64,000 nucleotides of DNA from Paraburkholderia nodosa DSM 21604. GTDB lineage: Bacteria; Pseudomonadota; Gammaproteobacteria; Burkholderiales; Burkholderiaceae. Position numbers and translations under genes: made by a program. Positions 63,270 to 64,000 of the stretch are shown one piece after another (within the stretch, counting starts at the first letter, position 1; each line of letters opens with the position of its first letter). The notes beneath the pieces are model-generated. The model was given only the letters and a program-made list of their open reading frames with translations, had not been told where the DNA came from and did no database searches. The stretch lies in contig NZ_JAFA01000009.1 in NCBI RefSeq assembly GCF_000519185.1, positions 503 to 64,502 of the forward strand, read 5' to 3'.

Positions 63270-64000
63270 ACCTGAAACTGCATACCGTCGTGGGCCACGA
63301 CGATACCGTGTGCACGCAGTTGTGCGTGTTCGACGGAATGCGGGTCGAGAATCGGATTCGTGTTGTTGATATGCGTGAGCACCTTGCGCGTGCCGCGCGG
63401 CAATGTGTCGAGCCAGTCGATCATGCCCGGCCGTCCGTCGCCGCCGCGCTGCGCGAGATGCCCCATGTCGGCCGAGTGCTTCGTCGAGAGGCCGAGGTCG
63501 ATCATTTCGGTGGTAGTCCAGAACGTGCCGTCCACGAGCACGAGGTCGGCGTTGCGCATGGTGCCGAGCACGTCGGTACTCATCTGCGCGAGACCTGGCG
63601 CGTAAAACGCGCGCGTGCCCGCCGCGATATCCTCGATGAGGAGTGCGATATTGTCTCCCGGCGCGGATGCCTCGCGGCGCGGCGAATAAGGCGGCGGCTT
63701 GCTCGCCACGGGCAGCGCGGTAAAGCGCAGGCCGTCGCTAGCGGCAATCGTGAACGGCTCGCCCGGCATAACCGTATGGGCCTGCACGCCGCAGTAGTGG
63801 CCAAGCAGCGGCACGAGCGGCAACCCGCTCGACAGATCGTCGAGCACCGGCGCGCACGCATAGAGCGGCAGCGGCGAGGTGCGTTCGCGCAGCATCAGCA
63901 GACCCGTAACGTGGTCGATCTGCGCGTCGGTCAGCACGACGGCCGCGAGCGCGCTGTCGCGCGTTGCGCGCGCGGGCTGCAGGTCGGGATGCGAGCGCAA
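63266..64000 (-). CDS. pqqB: PqqB (5' part beyond the window)
   Basis: The last 244 codons of pqqB; the frame is open to the window edge and the family length is about 304, so roughly 60 N-terminal residues are missing. The metallo-beta-lactamase-fold strings [11 protein letters not shown] and VLVDGTFW are present, and the C-terminal HINNTNPIL is a family signature. PqqB acts as a hydroxylase in the maturation of the PqqA-derived intermediate. pqqA should lie just upstream, outside the window. Confidence 0.93.
   Translation of the reverse strand: MRSHPDLQPARATRDSALAAVVLTDAQIDHVTGLLMLRERTSPLPLYACAPVLDDLSSGLPLVPLLGHYCGVQAHTVMPGEPFTIAASDGLRFTALPVASKPPPYSPRREASAPGDNIALLIEDIAAGTRAFYAPGLAQMSTDVLGTMRNADLVLVDGTFWTTTEMIDLGLSTKHSADMGHLAQRGGDGRPGMIDWLDTLPRGTRKVLTHINNTNPILDPHSVEHAQLRAHGIVVAHDGMQFQV

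Noticed and set aside
61140..64000. pqq genes as a new RiPP system
   Set aside because: PqqB, C, D and E match the known PQQ pathway in order, length and motifs; the novelty is only the tonB-exbBD linkage.

Overview
The window is GC-rich, very densely coded, and looks like a chromosomal segment of a Burkholderiaceae betaproteobacterium (Burkholderia/Paraburkholderia/Caballeronia type). This assignment is an inference from codon bias, the gene families present (an HpnJ-like hopanoid radical SAM protein, a SufBCDSU operon, a pqq operon, a NahR-like regulator) and a palindromic intergenic repeat of a kind I associate with these genomes. I see no rRNA, tRNA, CRISPR array, intact insertion sequence or prophage.

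1-11,050 holds the most notable system: a minus-strand locus that appears to make and export one small double-glycine peptide. Read in transcription order it has a sigma-54-type promoter and an upstream palindrome, an 88-residue precursor with a GG leader, a TolC-like lipoprotein, a tandem-FHA membrane protein, an HlyD-type adaptor, a parvulin-like prolyl isomerase, a 1023-residue ABC exporter (two cyclic-nucleotide domains, C39 peptidase, permease, ATPase) and, last, a sigma-54 activator. A second sigma-70-like promoter precedes the FHA gene.

11,134-18,791 holds two tandem DUF4399 periplasmic proteins and, divergently, a five-gene run: a SUMF1-fold lipid- or periplasm-directed protein, a Tat-exported molybdenum hydroxylase large subunit, its 2Fe-2S subunit, a CxxCH protein with two haem motifs, and a phospholipase D-like protein. 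18,811-22,658 has a YcgR/PilZ protein, an ECF-like sigma factor with a small membrane partner, and an MsbA-like ABC transporter. 22,922-30,210 has an animal-type haem peroxidase, a membrane protein, an MHS-type MFS transporter, a PLC/AcpA-like phosphoesterase, an SDR reductase and a small protein.

30,345-36,329 is a complete minus-strand suf operon (sufB, C, D, S, U, a DUF59/SufT-like gene, a Rieske ferredoxin). 36,330-40,963 is looser: small proteins, an MFS remnant, a receiver-domain remnant, an HpnJ-like radical SAM gene and a resolvase-like protein lacking its catalytic serine. 40,998-47,192 has a CheB-CheR-PAS-kinase-receiver hybrid, a second CheB, a dehydrogenase remnant and a Gly/Tyr/His-rich secreted protein.

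47,304-53,356 is carbohydrate metabolism: a ROK kinase, an IlvD/Edd sugar-acid dehydratase, zwf and a polyphosphate-glucokinase-like ROK protein. 53,378-59,190 has a CFA-synthase-like methyltransferase, a CLC channel with CBS domains, a NahR-like LysR regulator facing a flavin monooxygenase, and cytochrome b561. 59,234-64,000 is one tightly packed minus-strand operon, pqqB(partial)-C-D-E-tonB-exbB-exbD, which links PQQ cofactor synthesis to a dedicated TonB energising system.
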